From Watersipora subatra (Eukaryota > Bryozoa > Gymnolaemata > Cheilostomatida > Watersiporidae): a stretch of 64,000 nucleotides of DNA. The notes below the pieces were generated by a model. The model was not told where the DNA came from, ran no database searches, and was given only the letters and a program-made list of their open reading frames with translations. The position numbers and the translations under genes were made by a program. The stretch is from the NCBI RefSeq assembly GCF_963576615.1, contig NC_088715.1, positions 2,682,001 to 2,746,000 of the forward strand, written 5' to 3'. Shown piece after piece: positions 40,981 to 53,050 of this stretch. Numbering within the stretch: position 1 is the first letter of the stretch; the number at the start of each line of letters is the position of its first letter.

Positions 40981-42075
40981 CTATCCATTTGTTAGAGGAT
41001 ACCGAGTCGTTGCTCCATAAGGGCATGGATCACTGGCTTGCTCTGGAAACTCCATTGGACCTGAACATGCAAAATATATATTTCCATATAGGGAGTTTAT
41101 TTATGAGACAATAACTGGTATAAAAACATAGCAGTTGCCAAAGAATAACAAAGTTGACAATACTTACTGTTGAAGACATCATCTATGTCTATGCATTCAT
41201 CCCTGCCTGTTAGTATGTCCTCCATCAAGTTGGAATTTCTTGTGGCCATGCACGCCAGTCGATTTATCTGTTAATAGATGTGATTAGAGTTTTTAGAGGT
41301 TAGAAAACCCTGGAACAGCCTAATATCCAAGGTTGAACTTTTGAAAGCATGGGATGGTTTGTATGTAAACCCTTCCAGCTGGCTCGGTACAAGAAGATGA
41401 AAATGCAGGCAGAATATCACTCATACATGTACATACTATAGACATAAGCTGTCTTTTACAAGAAAGATGACAGGCTGTCTCTCATACAAGTTGTCAATAG
41501 ATGTTCAATAATAGTCTTGGCCTATACTACAACTTCTCCCTCTATAGCAAAACTCGATAGATAACCTTTCATGGACCGGCTCTACGATTGACAGAACTGT
41601 TTCTGGTAAAAACAATGCATTGTTACATGAACTTTTTAAAACACTGTCACTTGCTTCCGCCCTCGGCCTAAAATGCACCATGAACAAACCCGCAGTATAA
41701 AATAATATATCAAATAAAACCCGTGGTTGATTGAGCATGACCAAACCCTTTCACATTTAAAATTTTTCTTCTAGTTGCACTGGTTCATCATGAAAATCAT
41801 ACCTGTCAATCATTCCATCCTGATTACGGACAACAGGGTTTGTGGACATAGTAGAAACAGAAGAGGGATCATTAATCAGCATAGTTGAGACATCAGTATT
41901 TCCAAACATCAATTCGGATGCTGTACTGCAATGTCTGCTACCTAGCATGAGAGCCTATAGATGCAGCGCACACCTGTTGGGCAGTAAACCTCTCTATGCC
42001 AAGCTTCATAGGCATATGAAGACCTTGTATAGAGCGAGCACGTGCCATGGCTTGTCTCTCCTGCTGCTCCCTTCA
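40981..42075 (-). pseudogene. POMP: POMP-B: proteasome maturation protein, three exons, frameshifted
   Basis: Minus-strand exons are about 42070-41974, 41267-41168 (100 bp) and 41060-40981. The first encodes ARSIQGLHMPMKLGIERF and ends CAACAG before a gtgtgc donor; the second continues INRLP. This reproduces the IQGL..P.KL......QQ..RLP signature of POMP/UMP1. In the last exon a 2-bp deletion relative to POMP-C after SDP moves the frame, and it ends at a TAG (40981-40983) without the family's LG-L tail. The exact left edge of the first exon is uncertain: the natural ttgacag acceptor would put a TGA in frame, while a tgaag acceptor 5 bp on avoids it. N-terminal exons were not found. Confidence 0.72.
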
Positions 42076-42351
42076 CTGTCAACAGACAAAGTTAAACCTA
42101 CCACGTTGATGTTCTCAAACATTCATCAGCCTTGAGCTTTTAACATAACCAGGACATAATAGACCAACTGAACAAGAGCTACAGTTTTATAATTGTCATG
42201 AGTCCAGGAAGCGTTCAACAGAAAACTCTCCCAACAAACATCTAGCAAGAACTCCCAGCTTGTTTATAGTGGCATCAACTTTTTTACCTTTTCTATTAAT
42301 ATTTGTAACTGCTGCCAAATAAAGGTTGGTGTCTAACACATCTTCATCTTT

Positions 42352-42384
42352 GTAAGGACTCCTTTCTTAGAAAGGAGTCCTTAC
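42352..42384. repeat. 33-bp perfect palindrome
   Basis: Two 16-bp arms (gtaaggactcctttct and its exact complement) around a single T. It lies upstream of TRIM-3 at a point where TRIM-2 differs. Confidence 0.9.
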
Positions 42385-42877
42385 TAGAAAAGGACTTGAT
42401 TCCTACGTTGTGGCTGTTCTCTTTTATTTTGAATGCTGTAGCCGTTTGTCCATATAACGAAGGCGGCCATTGCCGCGGAATTCCCGAATACCGCATATCA
42501 TGCCATTAGACTAGATATGCATGGTTAAACACAAATGAACTTATTACGAGAGCCGGCTGGCCAGCGATGCATTATAATTTGGCTGCACAGAAGGCACACA
42601 GTTAGTTTCACACTGCCGATATCTGTCTGACTAGAATCACAGGTTAGTATAAGATCAGGATAAGGCCAGTATAAGGTCATATTCTAGTTGTAGTATTTCT
42701 CTAGATTTAAAACTATGGTTTTAAAATGTTGAATATATATCATAAACTTGACTATGTACAACAAGCTGGCTTCATCCGTCTGAGAATCACTTGTAGTTAA
42801 TAACAGTTACAGTAATCATTTCGGTGCGTATTATAGTCTGTGATCCATTGCTTAGGTTTGAGCATAGACACTACAGA
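42385..42877. other. upstream region of TRIM-3
   Basis: Aligns with 18470-18960. Probable promoter/5' UTR; no TATA box or start site can be assigned with confidence. Confidence 0.5.
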
Positions 42878-43020
42878 ATGGAAGAACAGGATGATACCCA
42901 TCGTGGATTTTGTATGGAAAAACTGATGACTAGTGCAGACCCTAAAAAGCTACCAAGTTCCCATGTCTACTGCTTGTCCTGTCTTGCAGCTGATTATGAA
43001 AAGACGTGTCCAACATGCAA
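42878..43020 (+). CDS. TRIM-3 exon 1, degenerate RING
   Basis: 143 bp as in TRIM-2. It encodes THRGFCMEKL and LPSSHVYCLSC...CPTC. Compared with TRIM-2, the first ligand is TGT to CGT (Arg) and the one before SH is TGT to AGT (Ser). With two zinc ligands missing, E2 recruitment is unlikely. Confidence 0.85.
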
Positions 43021-43320
43021 GTGAGTACAACTTCAAGTATTTATTTTGTCTACCACAATCAGAGATACTCAGCTGAGCCAACCAAAGCATTATTTTTTGT
43101 TTGTAACAAAATGCTGCAGTTCAAACATCCCTTTTGGCATTGTGTTTGATCAATAGCTCAAGGATTGAAGTCACATGTTAAATATTTTCTGTTTCCTGTT
43201 TAGTTGAACTAACTTTAGTTGGGAATCACCAGTTACACATATTGTGTATACACAACATAAAGTGTAAAGTACATGTGCACCGGTTTCATTATCTATGGTT
43301 AGTTTATCCTACTATTATAG

Positions 43321-43495
43321 TCAGCTGTGGATTGGAGATGCTGATTCTCTCCAATCACATTTATTGACAGCTGATACGAGCTGCCTGAAGGAAGGTATTA
43401 TTGAAGGTACATGTGACACCTGCAAATTAGGTGAAAGCCTAGCCTGTGTCTACTGTTTCAACTGTGCGAACACAGTTTTTAAACCGCATGAGCAG
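43321..43495 (+). CDS. TRIM-3 exon 2, altered B-box 1
   Basis: 175 bp (two codons longer than TRIM-2). It has CDTC and VYCFNC, but the FC..H of TRIM-2 is FKPH, so one ligand is lost. Phase 2 in, phase 0 out. Confidence 0.8.
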
Positions 43496-43572
43496 GTGAG
43501 TGTGACACTTATTGGCAGGTCATAATGTCTGACATATGGATAATTCATTTATAGCATTTTACTTTTTGACAG

Positions 43573-43777
43573 GACTATGACAAGCTATTTGACAAGCTAT
43601 TTGACCTTGAGCATGACAAAGTGAGTGTATCAACACATGCATCTTCTCGGGCGAGTTATAAGAGGCTTCTATGCAAGGAGCACTCAAACCAAGTTATTAC
43701 TATAGCCTGTAGCCTGTGTTATCAGGTGTTCTGTGGAAACTGTGACATGGGCTCCGTATGCCAAGGAGGGAAAAAAG
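43573..43777 (+). CDS. TRIM-3 exon 3, B-box 2
   Basis: 205 bp, uninterrupted version of the exon broken in TRIM-2. It encodes a doubled KLFD then RLLCKEH, IACSLC, VFCGNC. It shows the ancestral target site ASYKRLLC used by the TRIM-2 transposon. Confidence 0.85.
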
Positions 43778-44940
43778 GTGAGACCATTTCAAGTCCCTCA
43801 GTTGGGTTGTTAATAACACAATAACAGATGAAGCTTGTTACCATTGACTAGTCTATGCTGATTAGCAATTGAACATTAGTAAGAGACGATATATTACTAA
43901 TTATCATTTTTACTCGAAGTTGTCTCCCCTATAGATGGCAAAGGGCAGGTTTATAGAATTGTTTAACACAAACCAATTGGGACTGGGACCTTTATTTCTG
44001 GTTGTCACATTCTTTTCCTTAAACAGTAGTAAATTCTGTAATCAGTAAAAAAGCTTGAGTCATTAGAAGTTAATTGATTGTCGCTATTTCCATTTAATAC
44101 TTTTATTCAAAACAAACAGAAGTTATTCTATCTATTGTTTTACCTTAGGGAACACAATAAGTATTATTATTATTACATGTATTATTATTCATTTACAATA
44201 ACGTTGGCTAAGTGATGGTCAGACACAGTAATATTGTAGATGCTTTACAGAGCCACTTTATTTTTTCTCAATCATACAATAGTGTTTCATCAATGTTGTC
44301 AAACTAATATGCCAAGTTATGTACACATGCAACAAAGATAGGGCAACTACAGAGTTGTTACCTTTCCATTATGACTCAGAACTATCTATACAACATGTAG
44401 AGCTGAGGTCATAAACCTCACGCTCAATACGAGGCATTTATCGACATCTGTTAAATTGTTCTAAGTATTTATTACAGCCATTACAAGTTCTATGTTAATA
44501 GTTTTGCACTTTTACAAACAAGTAAAACATTTGATAACACTACCAGTGTTAGATAACATTAGGTAACATTAAGTAAAATAGTTATTTGTTTGGAGGACCT
44601 GCTTATAAATGTCATCATCATTTGTTCATTTCTACACAAAGCACTAACTGGTTTGCTTGTTATAATCTTAATATCAACAACGTACAGGTGATTCAGTACA
44701 CGCCTTAAGTATAAAAGAAAGCCAGAACGAAATTTATAAAATTAAACAATAAATCTTTATCATTTTGACTTTAAATCTATTAGAATAGATATATGTGGAT
44801 CTGTTCATTAACATGCTGGCTTGACTTGTCATGAGCAGATAACTCATTTATGCTCTTTCATTGTATGTGCCATTTTTTGTGAAGGCGTGGACAATGATGG
44901 TTCTCAACGACTTTCTATTCCATCTTCTTTTCGACAATGC
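43778..44940. other. TRIM-3 intron 3, left part
   Basis: AT-rich; short tta/att repeat near 44165-44190. No exon or RNA gene seen. Confidence 0.5.
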
Positions 44941-45249
44941 TTGATCCGATATCTCTGCTCTCTCTGTCTCTCCCTCTCTCTCCCACTCTCTCCCCTCTCT
45001 CCCCCTCTCTCCCTTTCTCTCTCCCCCTCTCTCCCTCTTTCTCCCTCTCTTTCCCTCTCTTTCCCTCTCTCTCCCTCCCCCTCCCTCTCCTTCCCTCTCC
45101 TTCCCTCTCCTTCTCCCTCTTCCCCTCCCCTCTCCGCTCCTCTTTCCCCTCTCTCTCCCCGCTCTTACCCCTCTCTCTCCCCTATTTCTCCCCTCTCTCT
45201 CCCCTCTCTCTCCCCTCTCTCTCCTCTCTTTTCTTTTTCTCCCTCTTGT

Positions 45250-45287
<38 letters not shown>

Positions 45288-45515
45288 TTTTCTCCCTCTC
45301 TCTTTTCCTCTCTCTTTCTCCCTTTTTCTCTTTTTTCTCACCCTCGTTCTCTCTCTCTTTCTCCCTCTGTTTCTTTCTCTCTCCATTTTTATTTCCTTCT
45401 CTATTGCACTCTCTATTTCTCTCTACCTCCCTTTCTCTCCCACTTCTCTCCCTCTCTCCCCCTTCCGCTTTTCTCACTCTCTCTTCCTCTTTCTCCCCCT
45501 CTCTTTTCCTCTCTG
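44941..45515 (+). repeat. pyrimidine microsatellite in TRIM-3 intron 3
   Basis: About 575 bp of ctctccc/ctttct-type C/T sequence on the plus strand, irregular rather than in a fixed unit. Open frames on both strands are low-complexity artefacts. Confidence 0.95.
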
Positions 45516-46786
45516 GTAGTCAAAGAGCAGAAGTATCTGTGCAAGCATTGTTAAACAGAACAAGGAACAAGAAGGGGTAAATAACCATCATCATAGCGGT
45601 TTACGCTAGGTTTGTAGTTTGTGAGTGTCTAAAGGAAATTGAATCACTGATTTGGAGATGACTCGTTTCTGTTATATTAAATCACCACAAAAACCGTAAA
45701 ATCTACAATTGAAAACCATATTCTCAACAAGTTCTTCCACTGCAACACAAAAATTAACGATTTTATACAAGATGAAAAATTATTGACACAAACCTTTTTC
45801 CGTTTTTAGAAAACACTCACAGAGCTAATTGAAGTAGTCTAACGAAACTAAAAAACAGAATAAATGTTAAAATGCTCTGATCAGAAAAATTCTTTATTAA
45901 TCACCAGCTGTGTGTCGCTCGTTGGAATTCAAAAACCTTAATGCCAAGCTTGGATGGATGGTAATTACCGGAAGTAAAAACGTGTTGAGACACAGGGACG
46001 GCCACCGAAGACAATCCAATCTCACTGCCAAACTACCAGCACAGTTGCTCGAACACGCAACACGCCGAAACAACTTTTATGGCGACTAAGACCCAAACTC
46101 ACTGGTTTCATAGTGAGCCAAGGACAATAAAATTTGTGAGTGAGTAATAGACAGAAAAGGCTACTTGAGTTCACTTTCGATTCACCATTTTATTTGGTCT
46201 ATCATTCACCTGATGATTTGTATTAAAGAACTAATAAATCGATTTAGCTAGCAGCAAAAGTAAACAAAAATAACATCTCATTGTTTCAAGACAGTGGAAT
46301 TGTTGAAAAAAACATTGAAGAAGTAAGGTGAGAGTCAGTCACTTCCAGCTTCCACAATTTATTTCATAGGTACGAAACCAAAAACCATTTTAGTTTGTAG
46401 CTTTAACAGATCCAATTTTATTATTTACATAACCAAGTGGCCAATCTATGTATAATTCTAAAGCAACTCCTATATTAATTTTGTAAAATGAAAGCTTAAA
46501 AAACTTACTGTAATTTTTTCTTATATGGAACGTTTCAATATTTCAAAAAGCTAGGTAGATAATCCAATTTTCAACGGATTTTAAATAAGCTTCGTGAGTC
46601 TACAATTTTAAGATTACAAGTTTTAAGGTATTATTAAAACTTTACACCTTAAAATCGTATTAATACTACGATTTTAAGGTGGTTTCGTAAATTAAGTCTA
46701 CAAGTCAAACAGGTGTACTGGTGTATAATAGTGTAGTAGAAAAGTAGCTGAACCAATTACCTTTTGTAACTTTCCCTCTGCTATAG
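45516..46786. other. TRIM-3 intron 3, right part
   Basis: The part from about 46200 aligns with TRIM-2 23390-23770. A possible old repeat lies near 45950-46145 (GC-richer, no known ends). A 15-bp inverted repeat is at 46645-46681. The acceptor used in TRIM-2 (attaag) is conserved near 46698 but would lead into stops here. Confidence 0.5.
46645..46681. repeat. inverted repeat, 15-bp arms
   Basis: Arms 46645-46659 and 46667-46681 (caccttaaaatcgta and its complement) around 7 nt, just before the FG exon of TRIM-3. Confidence 0.8.
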
Positions 46787-47511
46787 GATTTGAAACTGCA
46801 ACATCTAAGCCAACCACAAAATCGTTTGATGTTCTGAAAGGTTTCAATATATTACCTAACACCATTGCTGCATCAAAGTCATCATTCTTTGATTTCAAGA
46901 CTGCCTCAGCAATCACATCTGCAACACCCAAATCAAACAAAGATATATTTGGTAGTACGACATATTCCAATATATCAACCAGCAGCAAAACTGCCCCAGA
47001 TTGTTTTGGTACCAAGCCAGTTTCAGCATTCGGAGTGGCTACATCCAAATCAAACACAAGATTAATTGCCAGTACACGAGATTCCAATACATCATTCAGC
47101 AGCAAAACTCCACCAGCTCCCTTTGGTGCAAAGTCCATGTCAGGGTTCGGAGCAGCAACAACCAAGCCAAAGACAGGACTATTTGGAAGTATGACAGATT
47201 CTAATACATCGTCTGGCAGCAAAGCTGCACCAGCTCCATTTGGTGCAAAGCCCATGTCAAGATTTGGAACAGCAACATCCAAATCAAACACAGGAATATT
47301 TGGCAATTTGACAGATTCCAATACATCATTCGGCAGTAAAACGGCACCAGCTCCATTTGGTGCAGAGCCCATGTCAGGGTTTAGAGCAGCAACATCCACA
47401 CCAAACACAGGACCTTTTAGCAGTACAACAGAGTCCAACTCATCATTCGTCACTACAACTGCAGCAGATCTCTTCGGTGCCAAATCTGGAACAGCGACAC
47501 CCATATCAAAT
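46787..47511 (+). CDS. TRIM-3 exon 4, diverged FG domain
   Basis: 725 bp after a good acceptor (ccctctgctatag), phase 1 to 0, gtaagg donor. The 39-residue unit is still visible (SKSNTGIFGNLTDSNTSFGS, then APAPFGAK), but the repeats differ from each other and several GLFG motifs are lost (for example TRLIAS, TGPFSS). About 7 units. The lack of homogenisation contrasts with TRIM-2. The opposite strand is open for 286 codons but is not considered coding. Confidence 0.78.
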
Positions 47512-47612
47512 GTAAGGTTATTGGGTTTAACAACTGCCAACAAGTCATCTTTCACCATATCTTCTAATTCAATTGCAAATCTATTTGATGGTTAAACAGA
47601 TTCTTCTTGTTA

Positions 47613-49335
47613 TGATATTACTATATGAGTTCTTATCTGATGTTACTCACTATGTCTATATTACTGTATGAGTTCTTATCTGATGTTACTCACTATGTCT
47701 ATATTACTATATGAGTTCTTATCTGATGTGACTCACTGTGTCTATATTACTATATGAGTTCTTATCTGATGTGACTCACTGTGTCTATATTACTATATGA
47801 GTTCTTATCTGATGTTACTCACTATGTCTATATTACTGTATGAGTTTTTACCTGATGTTACTCACTGTGTCTATATTACTATATGAGTTCTTATCTGATG
47901 TGACTCACTGTGTCTATATTACTATATGAGTTCTTATCTGATGTTACTCACTATGTCTATATTACTGTATGAGTTCTTATCTGATGTTACTCACTATGTC
48001 TATATTACTGTATGAGTTCTTATCTGATGTTACTCACTATGTCTATATTACTGTATGAGTTCTTATCTGATGTTACTCACTGTGTTTATATTACTATTTG
48101 AGTTCTTATCTGATGTTACTCACTCTGTCTATATTACTATATGAGTTCTTATCTGATGTTACTCACTGTGTTTATATTACTATATGAGTTCTTATCTGAT
48201 GTTACTCACTCTGTCTATATTACTGCATGAGTTCTTATCTGATGTTACTCCCTGTGTCTATATTACTACATGAGTTCTTATCTGATGTTACTCACTGTGT
48301 CTATATTACTGTATGAGTTCTTATCTGATGTTACTCACTGTGTTTATATTACTATTTGAGTTCTTATCTGATGTTACTCACTGTGTTTATATTACTATTT
48401 GAGTTCTTATCTGATGTTACTCACTCTGTCTATATTACTATATGAGTTCTTATCTGATGTTACTCACTGTGTTTATATTACTATATGAGTTCTTATCTGA
48501 TGTTACTCACTCTGTCTATATTACTGCATGAGTTCTTATCTGATGTTACTCCCTGTGTCTATATTACTACATGAGTTCTTATCTGATGTTACTCACTGTG
48601 TCTATATTACTGTATGAGTTCTTATCTGATGTTACTCACTGTGTTTATATTACTATTTGAGTTCTTATCTGATGTTACTCACTCTGTCTATATTACTATA
48701 TGAGTTCTTATCTGATGTTACTCACTGTGTTTATATTACTATATGAGTTCTTATCTGATGTTACTCACTCTGTCTATATTACTGCATGAGTTCTTATCTG
48801 ATGTTACTCCCTGTGTCTATATTACTACATGAGTTCTTATCTGATGTTACTCACTCTGTCTATATTACTATATGAGTTCTTATCTGATGTTACTCACTGT
48901 GTCTATACTACTATATGAGTTCTTATCTGATGTTACTCACTATGTCTATATTACTATATGAGTTCTTATCTGATGTTACTCACTGTGTCTATATTACCAT
49001 ATGAGTTCTTATCTGATGTTACTCACTATGTCTATACTACTATATGAGTTCTTATCTGATGTTACTCACTATGTCTATATTACTATATGAGTTCTTATCT
49101 GATGTTACTCACTGTGTCTATATTACCATATGAGTTCTTATCTGATGTTACTCACTATGTCGATATTACTGTATGAGTTCTTATCTGATGCTACTCCTTA
49201 TGTCTATATTACTTTATGAGTCCTTATCAGATGTTACTCACTATGTCTATATTACTATATGAGTTCTTATATGATGCTACTCCTTATGTCTATATTACCA
49301 TATGAGTTCTTATCTGGTGTTACTCACTGTGTCTA
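47613..49335 (+). repeat. 43-bp tandem array R3 in TRIM-3 intron 4 (about 40 units)
   Basis: Same unit as 25386-28456. Block duplications are clear: a run with actatttgag, tctgtctata and tactgcatgag variants recurs near 48065, 48345 and 48640. It ends about 20 bp before the exon 5 acceptor. Confidence 0.97.
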
Positions 49336-49350
49336 TCAATATAATTGCAG

Positions 49351-49494
49351 ACGTCTCAGAGAGGAACAACATCAGTGAAATTTGTCGCAGTTGATGGAAC
49401 AGATAATATGGTTAAAAATGGTGTATCCATGCAAGTCAAAACCAAACATCATCATATAACCAAAATGTGTCAGTATAAAACTTACAGTGTAGAG
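49351..49494 (+). CDS. TRIM-3 exon 5, unrecognised domain part 1
   Basis: 144 bp, phase 0-0, same length as TRIM-2 exon 5; TSVKFVAVDGTDNMVKNGVS is nearly unchanged between copies, which suggests past constraint. Confidence 0.8.
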
Positions 49495-49962
49495 GTAATT
49501 AAAATTAAATGTACTTTACTATGTATTTCGTTTTAATACGCATGGTGGAATGCCTGACTTGTGAGTTTACTATTTGAAATCTTAACAGTTTTTAAGACAT
49601 GTCAATGAGAGTAAATTTGCCAGCTAATGACTTCCATAATCACTAAATATATAATTGCTGTTGACTTATGTAAGTTCATGACCTATCTCTTATTTACTTC
49701 CAAGAGAAGATGGGCTCAGGAGAAATAAGTTATGTCCACTTATGATATCACTAGTACAATCCCAACGTTTGCTTGGCCATTTATTGTTTCCTGAATTGAA
49801 ATCAGTGTTTTATTCAGACCCTTTCACTATGCTTTTCTTATCTCAACTTAGAATCTTAAATGTTTTTAAGGTTTTCTATTTCTTCGCAGTTGTGTGTTTT
49901 CAGTGTAACAAGTTTACTAGAGGACGTTTTATACTACTGTGTCTGCACTTATCTGTTCACAG

Positions 49963-50086
49963 GAGCTCAGGCTAGATGACTATCAACTGAATGGAAAGCG
50001 TCCGGTTGTGTTTAGATCAGCTTCTGTAAGTTTTGATTGCGCCTTTCAGGGACTGACACTTGAAGACAAGCCGCCTGCAGACAAAG
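49963..50086 (+). CDS. TRIM-3 exon 6, unrecognised domain part 2
   Basis: 124 bp (one codon shorter than TRIM-2). It encodes ELRLDDYQLNGKRPVVFR and ends LEDKPPADK; donor gttttg. Confidence 0.75.
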
Positions 50087-50778
50087 GTTTTGCTGCATTT
50101 ACATTCTATAGCATTCTTGGTGGTTTTATTCAAAGCATCGCTGTAACTTTTTTATGAATGTGCGAGTATATTTTGTTTTTTGTTTAATTTTGCGTAATTT
50201 TTTATTTGTTAACATTCGAGCTCAAAACAGTAAAACGTTTTTTACCTCCCAGCAGTTTTTACTTGCCTGGTTACAGTTTGCAGAGGGCTTTCAGTGGTTC
50301 TAAATAGAAACGTCGATAATTAATCTAAAACTGTAGATAACCAGAAACGACCCACCATAATAAAGTTGTCTAAAACCTCTTACAGAATGCCGTGAAACTC
50401 TACTTTCAACCCTTTTTTATAGTGGCGTTCAATTAGAGGCGGTACTCAAATAGACGCTGGCTGTATTTTTCAAATAGCTGGTCAAAATTTTGAGAAGATA
50501 AATTTAGCCCTTTTCGGGAGAAGCGAATGTTGCCTATATTTTGCCCTCTTTTTCTGGTGGAGCGATATTAAACCTTTGGATGCGATTAGTCTGCTAACTT
50601 ACATCCAACTTGTCAAAGGTTTCTTAATAAATACGCATTGAGCACCGAGAAATTTCTCTACTATTTGATATTTATTGCTTGCAACGAACTCACGATGATA
50701 TTATATCCTTTGTCCCGCTTTGCAATATGTTCAAGTTTTCAATTTTTCTTTAATTCTAATTTTGGAGACATATTTTTA
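50087..50778. other. TRIM-3 intron 6, left part
   Basis: Aligns with TRIM-2 intron 6 to about 50390. A gtggcgttcaattag motif at about 50422 reappears in several copies at 56280-56350, so the DNA between may be one composite insertion. Confidence 0.5.
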
Positions 50779-52848
50779 CAGTGCTGTGCAAAATTATGGC
50801 AACCCCCGCACAATCTGACAAGCGGCACGCTTCATTGGGGTTTTTTGTGCTTAAAATCAAGAAAACTAAGCAATGTTATACATCATTTTGCCCAGAAATT
50901 TGTGAGCAATTCAAAGATGCGTTTGAATTCTGGCACATTTCAACTCCTTTTTCATAACTAAAAAATATATCTCTAATGGTGGAAAACTTGTCGCTATAGT
51001 GAAAGTGCTCAAATTGGTTTAGCATTGAATATTGCTCAATTGAGGAAAACTCACAAACTAAACTCTTGGTACAAGTGATGGTGGCCTTGAAAAGGGCAAT
51101 TGTGTTTTAAATTGAGGCCTAATACTTTGTTGGCTAGCCTTTATTTCTGGTGACAGCACGACACCGCCTTGGCAGGCTGCCGCGGAGGTGGGATGCTTCA
51201 CAGTAGGCTAAATACACCGAAGCTTGAACTTTTCACCTGGTCTCCTCCTCAAATAACTATTTCCAGCGTGATTTTGTAAAGTTAAGGTTGATAGAACACT
51301 GAAAAGTACTCTATGCCACTGTTCTCTAATCCAGGAGCAATGAATCTTTGCCCATGCCAAATGTGTCTTCCTCTGCTTTTCTGAAAGCAGGGGCTTTCAT
51401 CTTGCTTTACATCCTCTCAATCCAATTTTAATTACTTTTCTCCTCATTAATGAAGATGAGGCTTTTACTCCAGTAGACTCTCTTCATTCTCGTCGCAGGT
51501 CACTGAGGTCAGTACTGGTTTTCTTTCTGTTAGAAAGTGAAAGTCACACCTAAACTGTCTCTGGTAGAGCTTTGGCCTTTTCGCTAGAGTTGCCCCGATT
51601 TTGGTATCGGAATCGGTATCGGTGCCGATATGAGTGTCAAGTATCTGAATCGGTATCGGCCGATCTTTTCTTAAAAAATCTGAACCTTCCGATACTTTTT
51701 ACAGATCAACCATTAAGCAGAAAACTGTATTTTAGCCTGCTATACTAATAAAAAATCATCAGCTGTAAGCTTCTTACTTTTACTTAATGAATTTCAGGCC
51801 TGCCACACAATTTATTTCATGTCTATAGCCTGATCAACACAGCGAAGGAAACTTTTTAGCCAGAACGTAAACAAAAAGTGTGGTATTTCCCAATTACAGC
51901 GATAGGTTTTATTGCAAGCAATCACGAACAAGATAACAAAAGTGGGAAACAAGAACGCAGTGTAATATTTCTATTTACTAGCATTACGAAAGTAATTTAA
52001 ACAGTCGACGCATAAAGTTATCCATCACTCTCTTGATCCTGACGATACAATGAATCGTTTGCATTGTACAAAAAACGGTAACCCCAGTGGCGTATCGGTA
52101 TGTAGCCTGTCCTCCAACATCTGTTGCAAGGGAATCCCCCTTCAGTGCGCTCGGCTACATTGATAATGATGGAAGAAAAGAGACGTCTTCTGAGATAATT
52201 GAATCACTAACGGTTTTTAAAAGAAACATTGATTTGCTCTAAACTTGTACAGGCACAGCCGTTCATCCAACAATAGAGGAGGGACTTCGTTATCACAGAT
52301 AGAACTGTACCACTAACAGTAATTACCTTTATTTACAAATTACAAGAAACATGGACTGTTTTGTTACTACATGCACGGTATGTCAGTATGTGAATATGTA
52401 TATATTTTTTTCCATAAATGCAAACAAATAAATACAATAATATTCATGTTTTCTTTGCATTATGTTTGTATTTGCATAATAAAATGAGCTACTATCTATG
52501 CAACACAAAAGATCTGAATCGGTATCTGAATCGGATTATTTTTCAATTAGGATCGGTATATCGGATCGGTATCTGAATCGGCTGGTGAATTTAGAATCGG
52601 GGCATCTCTACTTTTCGCCCTCTGCTTTTACGATCATCTTTTGTGCTTGTCGACTTCCATCTGTTGACATTGCCAGCAACACTTTTCATGGAACATTAAA
52701 CCTCCTTAGCAATCTGCTTGTTTGATTCCCCTTGCTGGGGAAGGTGAATGATTAATGCTCTCTTCTCATTGGCCAACCTCATTTTGTGATAGAATTTTAA
52801 AATTTATTTGCTGGTCATTGCCAGCAGACTTTTATAGCCAACTGGTCA
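50779..52848 (-). mobile_element. degraded Tc1/mariner-like transposon, split by a hAT-like element
   Basis: The left end is cagtgctgtgcaaaattatg after a TA, a typical Tc1-like terminus. Minus-strand remnants of transposase occur in both halves. Between 52770 and 52615 there is a helix-turn-helix part (GESNKQIAKEV, stop, SMKSVAGNVNRWKST). Between 51400 and 51230 there are DDE-region fragments (REQWHRVLFSVLS, YLRRRPGEKF). Several stops are present. A right inverted repeat was not found, so the end is approximate. Confidence 0.7.
51585..52610. mobile_element. 1026-bp non-autonomous hAT-like element
   Basis: Inverted ends tagagttgccccgatt and, as the complement of the right end, tagagatgccccgatt. 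An 8-bp target duplication cttttcgc lies at 51577-51584 and 52611-52618. Subterminal gaatcggtatcgg repeats are present on both sides. No transposase is seen inside. It is inserted in the Tc1-like element. Confidence 0.88.
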
Positions 52849-53050
52849 TTGTTGAGATAGTGTTGAGATAGTGTTGAGATAGTGTTGAAATAGTGTTGAG
52901 ATAGTGTTGAGATAGTGTTGAGATAGTGTTGAAATAGTGTTGAGATAGTGTTGAGATAGTGTTGAGATAGTGTTGAAATAGTGTTGAGATAGTGTTGAGA
53001 TAGTGTTGAAATAGTGTTGAGATAGTGTTGAGATGGTGTTGAGATAGTTT
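52849..53050 (+). repeat. 11-bp minisatellite
   Basis: About 18 copies of gttgagatagt, with a regular gttgaaatagt variant. It abuts the Tc1-like remnant. Confidence 0.95.

Noticed and set aside
41756-41950. Open minus-strand segment similar at 9150-9240, considered as an extra POMP exon
   Set aside because: The flanking POMP exons already join in phase (QQ to INRLP) as the family requires, and splice signals here are inconsistent between copies.
44848-45554. Several 200-codon frames on both strands
   Set aside because: C/T microsatellite artefacts.
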